Origin: CAVYUC01 sp963783085
GTDB lineage: Bacteria; Bacteroidota; Bacteroidia; Bacteroidales; Prolixibacteraceae
DNA length: 64,000 bases
Assembly: GCA_963783085.1 (NCBI GenBank)
Contig: CAWAMJ010000006.1
Location: 310,001-374,000 of the forward strand
Direction: 5' to 3'
Positions 1 through 9,189 of the stretch are shown here, piece by piece. The notes beneath the pieces were generated by a model. The model saw only the letters and a program-made list of their open reading frames with translations, was not told where the DNA came from and did no database searches. The stretch's first letter is position 1. Each line of letters begins with the position of its first letter. A program made the position numbers and the translations under genes.

Positions 1-184
1 TGGGAATTTTCGCGAGCGCCTCGTAATGATTTTTGCCGCGGCTCCTGATGCCAATCACTGCAATATTTACACTTTCGTTTGGCGAATTTGAACGTGAATA
101 ACCAATAAGCGGAGCGGAAATAATAGCTCCTGCAGATGCAACCGTTACGTTTTTGATAAAACCGCGTCGCTCAATTTTTTTCAT
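1..184 (-). CDS. Gfo/Idh/MocA-type oxidoreductase, N-terminal part (cut by window edge)
   Basis: Reading leftward from an ATG at 184, the protein begins MKKIERRGFIKNVTVASAG and continues to the window edge (61 codons seen). The ERRGFIK motif followed by an Ala-rich hydrophobic stretch is a twin-arginine export signal. After it come VNIAVIGIRSRGKNH, the first beta strand and glycine-rich turn of a Rossmann NAD(P)-binding fold as found in Tat-exported Gfo/Idh/MocA oxidoreductases of Bacteroidota. The family oxidises or reduces sugars and related compounds. The substrate cannot be told from this fragment. Confidence 0.75.
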   Translation of the reverse strand, partial: MKKIERRGFIKNVTVASAGAIISAPLIGYSRSNSPNESVNIAVIGIRSRGKNHYEALAKIP

Positions 185-223
185 AATTCATATTTTTATT
201 TGATTCGTGGCTCGAAATTGTCT

Positions 224-1459
224 TTATTTTTTACCGATGCAGAAAAGGTGTTTGTCACCACGCAGGTATATTTTACCGTTGCTGATTGCCGGAGAGGCAT
301 TCATTCGTTCGCCTGTTGGGTTTTGTGCAACCGTTTCGAAAGTTGCCCCGGGTTTTATGACGGTGATAACACCCTCGTCGTTTGGCATGTAAACCAGTCC
401 GTTGGCAAGCACCGGAGAAGAATATTGTTTCCCCATGCTTTCCGTCCACAATGTATTGCCGGTTTTTACATCAATGCAGTGTACGCTGCCGTTAGTCATC
501 GTGGAAAAAAGATAGTCACCGGTACAAACGGGAGATGGAACGTAATACGCTCCTTTGGTTGTTTGCCAAACTACATGCGAATTGGTGACATCGCCCGATC
601 CATCTGGTTTTATGGCTACCAGGTGCCGTTGCGGCCACGCGCTGCTAACCAGCACCAAATCCAGCTTTTCGCTGTATACAGGGCTTGAACAAAAATCTTC
701 GGAAGGTCCGCTAACAAACCAGTATTTTTTTCCATTGTCGGGATTGTAAGATGCAATTTCCTTGTTCCCGCAAAAAATCATCTGTGTTTTGCCGGATATT
801 TCTCTAATAATAGGTGTACTAAAGCTGTGTGCCGGATTTTTATGCGGAACTTTCCAGAGAGTGTGGCCATCGGTTTTGCTTAATGCTGCTACAAACGAAT
901 CGCCCATGCTGTCGCCGTTAATAATCACTTTATCACCATAAAGTACCGGCGAGCAACTGTAGCCGTGCGGACTGTAAAATGTTCCGGGTTTTTTCAGCCA
1001 AACCTGCTTTCCTGAAAAATCATAAGCGGCAACCACAACATCATCTCCATCGAGAAACGACAAGTAAACCAGCTTTCCGTCGGTAGCGGGTGTGCCCGAG
1101 GCAAAACTGTTGTCGTTGTGTTTGGCTTCAAACTTTGATTTTACAATGATTTGTTTCCACAAGAGCTTTCCGTTGCCGGAATCGTAGCACAGCAACATTT
1201 TTTCCTGCGTTGCTGTGTTTGCCGATGTCAGAAACAATTTGCCGTTCCAAACAACAGGTGAGGAATAACCCGTGCCTGGTACTTCGCTTTTCCACAAAAC
1301 ATTGGTGGTTGCGTCCCACCGAACGGGTAAATCGGTTTCCTGACTGGTGCCATCGCCGTTGGGCCCACGCCACCCTGGCCAATTTTCGGCATTTAGATTT
1401 CCGAAGTAAAATACGATCAGCAAAATCGGAATTGTTGTTAACAGTTTATACCGGTTCAT
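224..1459 (-). CDS. Secreted PQQ-like beta-propeller repeat protein
   Basis: 411 residues. Residues 1-24 are a signal peptide (hydrophobic LLTTIPILLIVFYFG, cleavage near LNA-EN). The mature start carries WPGWRGPNGDGTS, a motif common at the start of PQQ_2/BamB-like propellers. Repeated blades of the type GKLLWKQ, GKQVWLKKPG, GHTLWKVPHK and GNTLWTESMG follow, so this is a WD-like beta propeller. Proteins of this group are often annotated as PQQ-binding, but no dehydrogenase active site is evident and a cofactor is not assured. The gene reads in the same direction as the upstream oxidoreductase with a 39-bp gap after it, so the two may be co-transcribed. Function unknown; probably periplasmic. 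Confidence 0.8.
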   Translation of the reverse strand: MNRYKLLTTIPILLIVFYFGNLNAENWPGWRGPNGDGTSQETDLPVRWDATTNVLWKSEVPGTGYSSPVVWNGKLFLTSANTATQEKMLLCYDSGNGKLLWKQIIVKSKFEAKHNDNSFASGTPATDGKLVYLSFLDGDDVVVAAYDFSGKQVWLKKPGTFYSPHGYSCSPVLYGDKVIINGDSMGDSFVAALSKTDGHTLWKVPHKNPAHSFSTPIIREISGKTQMIFCGNKEIASYNPDNGKKYWFVSGPSEDFCSSPVYSEKLDLVLVSSAWPQRHLVAIKPDGSGDVTNSHVVWQTTKGAYYVPSPVCTGDYLFSTMTNGSVHCIDVKTGNTLWTESMGKQYSSPVLANGLVYMPNDEGVITVIKPGATFETVAQNPTGERMNASPAISNGKIYLRGDKHLFCIGKK

Positions 1460-1663
1460 TTTTGTTGTTCCTTTTTTTGAGTTTTAGCTAAAATAAACAA
1501 TTTGGAAATTAAAGCGCCGTTAAGATAGAAAAACTTTTAAAGCTGAAAACGAACACGTTCAGAAAGATTCGATTAAAGTTAACTGGCGGTTTGCGGCGCG
1601 TTTACGGGAGTAGATTGGTTTTCCCCTAATTTTAATAATTTTGGAGGTTTGTATTTTAAAGCA

Positions 1664-3466
1664 GTGAATAAAAGAAAGAAAACCATATTGTTGATTGCAG
1701 GCTGTATTACCGGTATTGCCGCTGTTGTTTTTTTGTGGAGTTTTATTGAAAACAATAAATACCGGAGCAGAATTCCCGAGTTGCCGGAAAGTGAACATTT
1801 ATCGGGGCCGGTTCGGGAGCAAATTGAAGATGCATTGTTCAGGGCCCGCCAAAAACCAACGGCGGATTATTTGGGTGCGTTGGGAATGGTGTATCATTCC
1901 AGCGCCAACTATCCGGAGGCAGCACAATGTTACCAACTGGCGGAAGAAAGGGATCCAGGTTCCTGGAAATGGAATTATTTTAACGGATATTTAAATTTGG
2001 AAATGGGCGAGCCCGCTGCAGCCATCGAAAATTTTAAAAGTGTTGTTGAAAAAAAACCGGATGCAAATTTAGCTTGGTACTATCTCGGCGGAGCTTACAA
2101 AAATCAGGGAAAAAACGAATTGGCGGAAGGTGCATTTGAACAGTTATTATCAAAAAATGTTCCGGTGAAAGGTTCAACCCGCCAGGATCATTTTGAGCTC
2201 AGTACATATGCCAGGTTCGAACTTGCCCGTCTTTATTTCGATAGCGGGCAAACTGACAAGGCAGAAAAAACATTAAAAGAACTGATTGGGCAGCAGTATG
2301 TTTTCGGTCCCGCTTACCGGCTTCTGGGAACAATTTACAACATGAAGGGCGAGGCAGGTTTAGGGGAGAAATATACCATTCGTGCAAGCGATTTGGTTGA
2401 TTTCACGCCGCCAGTCGATACATTAATTGATGAACTTGCCTTATTGTCGCGTTCGGAATTATACCTGCTGAAGAAAATAGGGGAAGCGGAGAAAAGCATT
2501 CATTCCGACTGGACGTTGCGTTTGGTGGAGCACGGGTTAAAGTACATGCCGGAAAATAAATACCTGGTTTCAAAAGCCATAAAAATATATTTGTGGAAGA
2601 AACTCGATGAACAGGCTATTGCCCTGATCAATCAGCACATCCGTTTGTTTAAGAACGATTTCAACGAGATGAGAAACACCGGCTTGTGGTTTTTTCAGAA
2701 GGAACGGTATTTACAGGCCGAAGAGTACTGGACACTCGCTTTGAAACTTCGGCCGGATGAAACTGCAGTTCAGCAATACCTGGCTAAATGTTACCAGGCC
2801 GCCGGTGAAAAAATAAAAGCGCTGGAAACGCTGGACGATTTGATTAACAGAAATCCCGATGATGCAAATTTAATTGCAGACGTTACCTATATGCTGCTTC
2901 AGTTTCGGGAAAAAGAAAAAGCATTAACATACCTGAACCGGCTGAACCGGATAGCACCTTCCCATCCAAAAGTTCAGAAAATCAGAGGTGAACTTGCCCG
3001 GGAAGATGGCAACTATACCGCGGCGATTGGCTTTTTCAAATCGTCGTTCACGGGCGATCCGGATGATTTACAAACCATTAAAAGTTATGGCGATTTGCTG
3101 TTGCAGGAGAAAATGTGGGCAAAATACCTCGAATTATGCAAAGAAGCGTTGGAATACCATCCGAACAATCCTGAATTGCTTAGCAGGTTGGGAGAGGTGC
3201 TTATCGATTGCCCCGACAAATCGGTGAAAAACGTCGGGGAAGGGAAAGAGTACGTCGAAAGGGCTTTTACCTACTACGACTGCCCGCCCGATATTTTGGT
3301 TTCTGCCGGTAGTCATCTGGCATATGCTTACGCTTTGTTGGGCAATAAGCAACGCGCAATAACTATAATTAGCCAAACCATTAATATAGGCAGAAAGCAA
3401 AGTATTCCTGCCGAACAGCAAAACAAGCTGGAGAATTTATACCACGGAATTCAGAATCTGAATTAA
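1664..3466 (+). CDS. Membrane-anchored TPR repeat protein
   Basis: About 600 residues from a GTG start at 1664. The frame is also open from a TTG at 1649, but that codon lies one base after the GGAGG at 1643-1647, too close for initiation. The GTG gives VNKRKKTILLIAGCITGIAA, a short basic tail and one membrane helix. The rest is a helical solenoid with many TPR-type signatures, for example YYLGGAYKNQGKNELAEGAF and a later QQYLAKCYQAAGEKIKALET. It is likely an inner-membrane-anchored periplasmic scaffold. Its 3' end overlaps the convergent FG-GAP gene by 4 bp. TPR and FG-GAP/VCBS proteins often sit together, but no enzyme function can be assigned. Confidence 0.8.
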   Translation: MNKRKKTILLIAGCITGIAAVVFLWSFIENNKYRSRIPELPESEHLSGPVREQIEDALFRARQKPTADYLGALGMVYHSSANYPEAAQCYQLAEERDPGSWKWNYFNGYLNLEMGEPAAAIENFKSVVEKKPDANLAWYYLGGAYKNQGKNELAEGAFEQLLSKNVPVKGSTRQDHFELSTYARFELARLYFDSGQTDKAEKTLKELIGQQYVFGPAYRLLGTIYNMKGEAGLGEKYTIRASDLVDFTPPVDTLIDELALLSRSELYLLKKIGEAEKSIHSDWTLRLVEHGLKYMPENKYLVSKAIKIYLWKKLDEQAIALINQHIRLFKNDFNEMRNTGLWFFQKERYLQAEEYWTLALKLRPDETAVQQYLAKCYQAAGEKIKALETLDDLINRNPDDANLIADVTYMLLQFREKEKALTYLNRLNRIAPSHPKVQKIRGELAREDGNYTAAIGFFKSSFTGDPDDLQTIKSYGDLLLQEKMWAKYLELCKEALEYHPNNPELLSRLGEVLIDCPDKSVKNVGEGKEYVERAFTYYDCPPDILVSAGSHLAYAYALLGNKQRAITIISQTINIGRKQSIPAEQQNKLENLYHGIQNLN

Positions 3467-4857
3467 TTTTTTTGCAGAAGTTTGCCGTTGTTGGTCCAGA
3501 GTGTAATCCGGCCCATCCGATCGAACGGCGGGTAGGTATGCATACCGCCGGTAATCACATCTGTTAATCCATCGTTGTTGAAATCGCCTGGCTCACAGGT
3601 GAGCAGGTGCGTTGGGTTGCGGCTGATTTCACGTTTGGTGAAATTCATATTGCCGTCGTTTTCCAGCCAGATGATGCTGTACGAATTCGGATCGTCCCAA
3701 ATATTGAAGGCGCTCACGGCGAACAAATCCCAATCGCCATCGTTGTCAACGTCTGCTGCCCGCACGTTTGTGGTTCCGGTAAAACTGCAAATCCGGTGAA
3801 ATTCAAAATCAAGGTTCCCTTTATTTTCCAGCCATTGAACTCCATGCCAGGGCCTGCCCTGCGGCGGCATGTAATCGAAAGCATCGCCGTTGGTATAAAG
3901 AATATCCTGGTCGCCGTCCTTGTCCAAATCGCAGAGCGCGATTCCACTCGATCCATAATCCTGGTTGCTCGAGCCATACAGCAAATTGGGTTTGAATTTG
4001 CCGTTGCCTTCGTTTATAAAGCAGTAAATTTCCTCCCATTCCTGGCTAACCAGTGATATGATATCCAGGTCGTTGTCAGCATCAACATCCACAATTTCAA
4101 CATTAATTGGCCCGGATAAATATTGCAGAACATGGCTTTCGAATTTCCAGTTGCCCAGATTTTCAATCCACCGTGTTTCACCGTCATCATAACCAAATTG
4201 CGCCACAGCCAAATCCATGTCCCCGTCGCTGTCGAGGTCGCCGGCTCTGACATCCGAAACCCGTGCAATTTTATCGACGATGACGTGTTTTTTGAAGTTG
4301 TTTTCGCCGTCGTTTTCGAGAATTACCACCGAACCGATTTTATCATTATTCGGGAAAAGCATTCCCAGCACGCCCACCATCAGGTCATTGTCGCCGTCGA
4401 AATCGAAATCAATCATTTGAACGTGCGAAGGCGCAATGAGTTCGTCGGCCAGCACTGTTTCAGTATAGGTTCCTGCCGGGTTCTGGCGAATCCAGGACAC
4501 GCAGTTGGCACGGTCGTCGCATAAAACAACGTCGAGTAATCCGTCACCGTCCAAATCAACCGCCTGAATATGTGCAATCAGCGGCGGTTCGTCAAAACCG
4601 TTTCCGATAGCCGATTTATCCAGGAAATCAATTTTTTCACCGGTGGCGCCTACGTTCATGCTTGTATTTGTTTGATCCTGTTTTTCTGATTTATTTGTGA
4701 TCCGGTTGATGACCTCGCCCATCGTCAAACCGCTGCGGCTGGCCTGATAATTCAAAAGCATTAGCGGAATCCCAACAATGACGATTAAAATTACCGCAAC
4801 AATAATGATGTTTTTGTATCCTCTTTTTCTGTTTTTTGATGAAGTATTTTTTGACAT
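3463..4857 (-). CDS. FG-GAP/VCBS repeat protein with N-terminal membrane anchor
   Basis: 464 residues. A Lys/Arg-rich tail is followed by one hydrophobic helix (NIIIVAVILIVIVGIPLMLL, about residues 15-35). Then come seven calcium-loop repeats of the DxDxDGxxD type: DLDGDGLLD, DFDFDGDND, DLDSDGDMD, DVDADNDLD, DLDKDGDQD, DVDNDGDWD and DFNNDGLTD. That is the signature of an integrin-like FG-GAP/VCBS propeller with one Ca2+ site per blade. It is anchored in the cytoplasmic membrane and faces the periplasm. It converges with the TPR gene and lies 85 bp downstream of the polyferredoxin gene on the same strand, so it may share that transcript. Role unknown. Confidence 0.85.
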   Translation of the reverse strand: MSKNTSSKNRKRGYKNIIIVAVILIVIVGIPLMLLNYQASRSGLTMGEVINRITNKSEKQDQTNTSMNVGATGEKIDFLDKSAIGNGFDEPPLIAHIQAVDLDGDGLLDVVLCDDRANCVSWIRQNPAGTYTETVLADELIAPSHVQMIDFDFDGDNDLMVGVLGMLFPNNDKIGSVVILENDGENNFKKHVIVDKIARVSDVRAGDLDSDGDMDLAVAQFGYDDGETRWIENLGNWKFESHVLQYLSGPINVEIVDVDADNDLDIISLVSQEWEEIYCFINEGNGKFKPNLLYGSSNQDYGSSGIALCDLDKDGDQDILYTNGDAFDYMPPQGRPWHGVQWLENKGNLDFEFHRICSFTGTTNVRAADVDNDGDWDLFAVSAFNIWDDPNSYSIIWLENDGNMNFTKREISRNPTHLLTCEPGDFNNDGLTDVITGGMHTYPPFDRMGRITLWTNNGKLLQKN

Positions 4858-4942
4858 CCGAAGTAAGATTTTTTGACGAATTAAAATCCCAAAGTTAGTT
4901 TTTTCTGAAATTTTAACCGGCGCCGGTGTGAGAAATGTGCCG

Positions 4943-6892
4943 TCAGTTGGTGAAGAAAATTATCATGGCAACCGCGCTGGCGGCGAGAAAAAGCCCAAAC
5001 GGAAGAACCAGCCGGAGTAATTTGGCGGAAGAAATTGATTGGCCAATCCAGCTACTTTTCAAATTCCGGAGGCTGAAATAAAGGCCTGTTAAAATCAGCA
5101 GCGACTGCAGCCAGGGAACCATTCGCGGAGCAAACTGGTGCCATGGAATATTGGCCGTTCCGAAAAAATCCCATCCCCAGCCAAACGGATCGGAAAATGA
5201 TTGCATGACGAAGGTTACGTTCACAAAAAGCATCGGAATAACAAAAGCAATCCAAAGTGTAAGGCCAAGCGGCAACATCGAACCAGCCGACGCGAGGAAT
5301 GCGTTTTTTACGTTTACCTTCACCTTTGAAAACCATACGCCGGCGAAGGACAACAGGTAAACAATTCCCGGCATGATCAGCAGCGCTGTTGTCCACACAA
5401 TAAGCGAATAAATCCCGAACAAACTCCAGTTTCCTTTGTCGAGGATGTTTACATAATCGCGAACAACCGGCCAGTGTCCCTGGTACAACACCGAATAAAC
5501 CACTGCCAGTGTAAACACACCGATGGTTAGCCAGGCTTCGCTTAAATTTCGGGTTTTAAGTTCCGATGCAAACGGGCGGCTGTAAACAGTTACATTTTTA
5601 TACAGGCAACTGCGCGTGCATTCGAGGCACAGCCCGCAGTCGGAATTTTCATTCATTTCGCCAACATTGATGCCGTACGGGCAGGCCCAGCCTTTGTCAC
5701 TTCCTTTCTGGCAGTAATGCGCTTTGCAGCGGTCGCAGGTTTTCTGCGATTTGTTTCTCACTGCCAGCATACTAACCCTGGAAAAAGGGCCCACGAATCC
5801 ACTCACCGGACAAAGGTAGCGGCAAAAGGTGCGGTGCTCAAAAACCGTTGCCATCACTGTTGGCAATGCAACCAGTGCAATTACGGTGAAACCAGTGACT
5901 TTCGGCATGGCCACCAACGTGGTCGAAAATGTTGTCAGCGCCAGTAAAATGAAGAGTTTTGGCCAACTGTTCTGAAGCGCTTTCGGCCATTTCAGAAATA
6001 AACCTGAATAATGGTTTTGGTATTCTTTTTTTGTTCCTTCAACCGGCGAAAACACTGATTTGCGCTGAATCATTTCGCCAAAAAACGGCAGCGGACAAAT
6101 GGTGCACCAAATCCGGCCCAGAAACGGCGTCATGAGTGCAACCAGCAGGAAAAGCCAGACTCCCCACATTAACAGCACGCCGAGGTTTCTGCCAGACATT
6201 TTGGTGCCGAACAAAGAAGTTAAAACAACCACATACATCAGCGCCATGGCAATTAAAATCAGGGTAACCTGCGGCCATCGTGCAATGGTGAGTTTTTTCA
6301 GCAATTTCGATTTTTTGAACAAGTCGCGGTATCCGGCTTTTTTATCATTATTATCATTTGTTTGTTTTGTTTTGCTGAACATTCCGATGAACCACAAAAC
6401 CAGGATTCCTGCGGTACAACCCAAACCAAACAACAGCAGTGTATTGGGTAAAATAATCAGTTTTCCTTGTTCGAATGCGTGCATGGGGCCGCACCAAACG
6501 TGGCACCGGTAGTTGCTTCGCGAAACCAGGAAGCTGGCAATTCCGGAATGCTGCGCTACAATGGTAACCTCTTTTTTTACCTCCGGCTTTTCAGTTGGGT
6601 CGCTTGTTTTAAAAACCTCGACGGTTTCGCGGGCCGGGCTGACTTTGGCATCGATGTTAAATTCTTCAAGGAAAAACGAATGGCCGGTATCGTCAGTAGA
6701 AAAGGTTAGGTGAAGCGTATCTCCGCGGCTGCAGCGTATTGCCGAAGGTTCCTTTCCGTACCTGAAACTTCTGATGTGGATATCTCTTGAACCTGGTTTC
6801 GGCGCAAAAAACTGACCGGTAACAGCAGGAATCAACCCGAAGCTGAGAACAATCAGGAAATTGATGATATGTTTTTTGGTCGTACGGTTCAT
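4943..6892 (-). CDS. CuA-like cupredoxin fused to NapH/NosR-type membrane polyferredoxin
   Basis: 649 residues. Residues 1-27 are a signal/anchor. Residues 30-145 form a cupredoxin domain resembling cytochrome oxidase subunit II: DDTGHSFF (His71), then CHVWCGPMHAFEQG giving Cys130, Cys134 and His138. The CuA pattern is C-x3-C-x3-H-x2-M, but the Met position is Glu141. A membrane helix follows, then a NapH/NosR/CcoG-like domain with multiple helices, CTICPLPF and CRYLCPVSG pairs, and ferredoxin clusters in CDRCKAHYCQKG...CPYG and CGLCLECTRSC. Several C-terminal helices end the protein. It probably moves electrons across or along the inner membrane, with the copper domain outside. The partner is unknown; a cytochrome c gene lies about 1.3 kb upstream on the same strand. 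Confidence 0.8.
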   Translation of the reverse strand: MNRTTKKHIINFLIVLSFGLIPAVTGQFFAPKPGSRDIHIRSFRYGKEPSAIRCSRGDTLHLTFSTDDTGHSFFLEEFNIDAKVSPARETVEVFKTSDPTEKPEVKKEVTIVAQHSGIASFLVSRSNYRCHVWCGPMHAFEQGKLIILPNTLLLFGLGCTAGILVLWFIGMFSKTKQTNDNNDKKAGYRDLFKKSKLLKKLTIARWPQVTLILIAMALMYVVVLTSLFGTKMSGRNLGVLLMWGVWLFLLVALMTPFLGRIWCTICPLPFFGEMIQRKSVFSPVEGTKKEYQNHYSGLFLKWPKALQNSWPKLFILLALTTFSTTLVAMPKVTGFTVIALVALPTVMATVFEHRTFCRYLCPVSGFVGPFSRVSMLAVRNKSQKTCDRCKAHYCQKGSDKGWACPYGINVGEMNENSDCGLCLECTRSCLYKNVTVYSRPFASELKTRNLSEAWLTIGVFTLAVVYSVLYQGHWPVVRDYVNILDKGNWSLFGIYSLIVWTTALLIMPGIVYLLSFAGVWFSKVKVNVKNAFLASAGSMLPLGLTLWIAFVIPMLFVNVTFVMQSFSDPFGWGWDFFGTANIPWHQFAPRMVPWLQSLLILTGLYFSLRNLKSSWIGQSISSAKLLRLVLPFGLFLAASAVAMIIFFTN

Positions 6893-7061
6893 TATAATAA
6901 TCCTTCCCTTTCCTTCCGTAAAAAGCGGCAGTTCCCTGAAGGATTCTCCCCGGTACCCGGAATTGATGAACCGGGTTTTTTACAGAGCGCATAAATTTAT
7001 AAAAATTCTGAGATTTCATCTTTCCGCCATTCGATATTAATCGCTGGAAAACCCCGTCTTT

Positions 7062-8132
7062 TTAAAATGATTCGCCAAAACTGATGTAAAATCCGGATTG
7101 ATTATCAGCGCCAACAGCGTAATCGAGCCGTAAATTCGTATTCTCACTTTTATCGACCAAAAACCGCAAACCCATACCTGCGTTGGGTTTGAAACTTTCG
7201 CTTTCAATGTTGTGCAGGTTTTTATACAGCGCTGAAACTCCACCGAATGTTGCTAATCCAAGCCGCCAAAACAACCGAATCCGGTATTCCAGTTGAACCG
7301 AGGAAATGCTTTTATCCCTGAACCTTCCCAAATAATATCCGCGGGCCAGTCCGTCGCCACCAAACAAATTGTAACCGTAAAACGGCGGGTTTCCCCAAAT
7401 GGTGGATTGATAAAATCTACCGGCCCAAACATGGCGGTCTTTTTTGCCGCCACTGATGTATTTGCGGAAATCAATAATGGTTCCAAAATAGAATGACGAA
7501 CTAAAGTTGAACGAATTGTTGAATTCAAAATAATTTCCTTCCGAAGGTGACAAAATATTGTTCCGGGTGTCGCGCAAAAAAATTGCTTTCACACTGTATG
7601 TGCGTGATTCAACCAATTCAGGATAAACAGTACTGACATCTGAAATTTCCAGATTGTTGTACGATTTATAGCCGGCGCCAAATCCCACAAACGCATTGTT
7701 TTTTATTTTTCTGAAGATATCAAAACTGACAATAAACCGGTTGCTCTGGAAATTGGTTTCATCCGCTTCCGGCGTGTTAAAACCAATGCCGTAATATTTG
7801 TCGGGGTATTTGGAGTAGTGGATTAATCCTCTTGAAAACAAATTTTCTCCGGGCGAAAAATAATTCCAGCCGGTTTCCAGAATGATTTGTTTGTTGAACG
7901 TGTAGTTAAATTCGATACCTGCATTTGAAGTTCGCGTTAAAGAATCGGATGCGGATTTAAACGTGAAAAGCGATACGGCGCCCAGATAAGTTTTTGTTTC
8001 AGGGGAATAGCCGATAGCCGGCACCGGCAGCACCGTCACTTTTTTTTCCTGACCTCTGGTGGTAAAACCGGTTAAAACAATCAGTATTGTAATAACGATT
8101 GAGCTGCTGAATACATATTTTAATTTGTTCAT
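7062..8132 (-). CDS. Omp85/BamA-like surface antigen (bacterial surface antigen D15 domain)
   Basis: 356 residues with a signal peptide (VFSSSIVITILIVLTGFTTRGQ). The remainder is alternating amphipathic strands typical of an outer-membrane barrel. Near residue 265 the GGDGLARGYYLGRFRD segment matches the conserved Omp85 strand/loop motif (L-R-G-Y/F...RFRD). The last residues, GFYISFGESF, end in the C-terminal Phe recognised by the Bam machinery. The protein is much shorter than BamA and has no POTRA repeats, so it belongs with the short D15-only patatin-associated or metallophosphatase-associated barrels. It is not the essential assembly factor. The gene lies 42 bp downstream of the cytochrome c gene, probably in one transcript. 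Confidence 0.8.
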   Translation of the reverse strand: MNKLKYVFSSSIVITILIVLTGFTTRGQEKKVTVLPVPAIGYSPETKTYLGAVSLFTFKSASDSLTRTSNAGIEFNYTFNKQIILETGWNYFSPGENLFSRGLIHYSKYPDKYYGIGFNTPEADETNFQSNRFIVSFDIFRKIKNNAFVGFGAGYKSYNNLEISDVSTVYPELVESRTYSVKAIFLRDTRNNILSPSEGNYFEFNNSFNFSSSFYFGTIIDFRKYISGGKKDRHVWAGRFYQSTIWGNPPFYGYNLFGGDGLARGYYLGRFRDKSISSVQLEYRIRLFWRLGLATFGGVSALYKNLHNIESESFKPNAGMGLRFLVDKSENTNLRLDYAVGADNQSGFYISFGESF

Positions 8133-8174
8133 GTTTCGTTGGTAATCGAAATAAAATCCGGAAAAATTTGAGAA

Positions 8175-8582
8175 TCAGTTCGTTTTCTGTTTTTGCTGAT
8201 TCACCAGAATGATGTAATCCACCAGGATTTCTGCCTCATCTTCTGAAAAATAAGCCAGCGGCATTTCCTTATTCGAATATCCTGAAACCTTTTCGAAGCG
8301 CGGTTCGGTGATGGCTTTTTTCAGGTAATCGCGGTCGGCTACAATATTTACTTCTTTTCCGTTTCTTACCACTTTTATTTTCTTCAAATAAAAATCGTTC
8401 AACGGCGGCCCGTAAATAATCTCGCCGTTTAACGAATGGCAAACCGCACACCCATATTTTTGAAATAAACTTCCTCCCTGCTGCATCAATTCATCCGGAG
8501 TTAATTTCTTTTTCGAGCCGTTAACACAGGCTGTTGCCATAAAAAAAGAGAACAGGAAAAAAAAGGCAAAAATTTTATTCAT
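8175..8582 (-). CDS. Lipoprotein c-type cytochrome (monoheme)
   Basis: About 135 residues from the ATG at 8582. The frame is open further upstream to 8795, but the downstream start gives a clean lipoprotein signal, MNKIFAFFFLFSFFMATAC, with the lipid-modified Cys at 19. One heme site is present as CAVCH in GCAVCHSLNGEIIYGPPL. A distal Met ligand is likely in YSNKEMPLAYFSEDEAE, followed by the usual C-terminal helix EAEILVDYIILV of class I cytochromes c. It is an electron carrier tethered in the periplasm. The position next to a CuA-like/polyferredoxin gene suggests a redox partnership, which is inference. Confidence 0.85.
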   Translation of the reverse strand: MNKIFAFFFLFSFFMATACVNGSKKKLTPDELMQQGGSLFQKYGCAVCHSLNGEIIYGPPLNDFYLKKIKVVRNGKEVNIVADRDYLKKAITEPRFEKVSGYSNKEMPLAYFSEDEAEILVDYIILVNQQKQKTN

Positions 8583-8909
8583 TATTGAACAGATTTCCTT
8601 CGAACTGAAAAATTGCGCCCAAAAGTAAGGAGATTCTTTCAGGTATGAAATATTTACTTTCAGATGCATCCGGCAAAACCAGCGGGCGCCAAAACTTCTG
8701 AAACAACTTTTAATTCTGTGGAATGTTATTGAATTGGGATGAATAAAAAATGTTCTGCGGTCAATGCCGTTTAATTCGTGAATTATATACTTCACATTCG
8801 GATGACGTTGGCAGGTTTTGCGAAAGCTGACAAGTCATTGCTGGCGGTAATCTGCTAACATTTCGAAATGACATTGATTCTGCAAATCAACAAAAGAGGA
8901 AATTAATTT
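8583..8909. other. Divergent intergenic region without a recognisable gene
   Basis: 327 bp between the leftward cytochrome c gene and a rightward small gene. The minus strand stays open as an extension of the cytochrome frame, but that stretch lacks a signal sequence or a family pattern and is treated as non-coding. It probably holds promoters for both directions. AGAGGA at 8895-8900 is a credible ribosome-binding site, nine bases before the ATG at 8910. No strong hairpin was noticed. Confidence 0.5.
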
Positions 8910-9158
8910 ATGAACGACACCGAAAATAATAGTATAAATTATTTCGAGCAACTGGTTCAGAACGTTCAAAAAGGGGAAATTTACCGGGTGAAACTGAAAA
9001 ACGATCCTCAGGTTTATTTGGCAATACCGATGATTCCGGCGCGTATTCAGAATGAAAACCCACAGAAATTTTTGTTAAAAGTCATATCGCCGGAATCCAA
9101 ACAAGGTGTTTACGAACAATTCATCGGTGATATCGAGTCGCTGGAAAAGGAAACCTGA
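8910..9158 (+). CDS. Small protein of unknown function (82 aa)
   Basis: 82 residues with an ATG preceded by AGAGGA at nine bases, one of the better ribosome-binding sites in this window. No signal peptide or membrane segment. An acidic, amphipathic N terminus (INYFEQLVQNVQKGEIYRV) is followed by a short beta-rich part (VKLKNDPQVYLAIPMIPARI) and an acidic tail. This could be a small cytosolic beta-barrel-like fold, but I do not recognise a family. It stands alone between a divergent cytochrome gene and a convergent esterase gene. Confidence 0.6.
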   Translation: MNDTENNSINYFEQLVQNVQKGEIYRVKLKNDPQVYLAIPMIPARIQNENPQKFLLKVISPESKQGVYEQFIGDIESLEKET

Positions 9159-9189
9159 ACCACAGGTCAGTTCAAAACCGGATAATCGG

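Noticed and set aside
1649..1651. TTG start for the TPR gene
   Set aside because: It lies one base after GGAGG, too near for initiation; GTG at 1664 gives a better spacing and a clean membrane anchor.
3607..4524. Plus-strand frames of 149 and 133 codons opposite the FG-GAP gene
   Set aside because: They mirror the Asp-rich calcium repeats on the other strand (IVVNV, VAVEV-type peptides) and lack starts or motifs.
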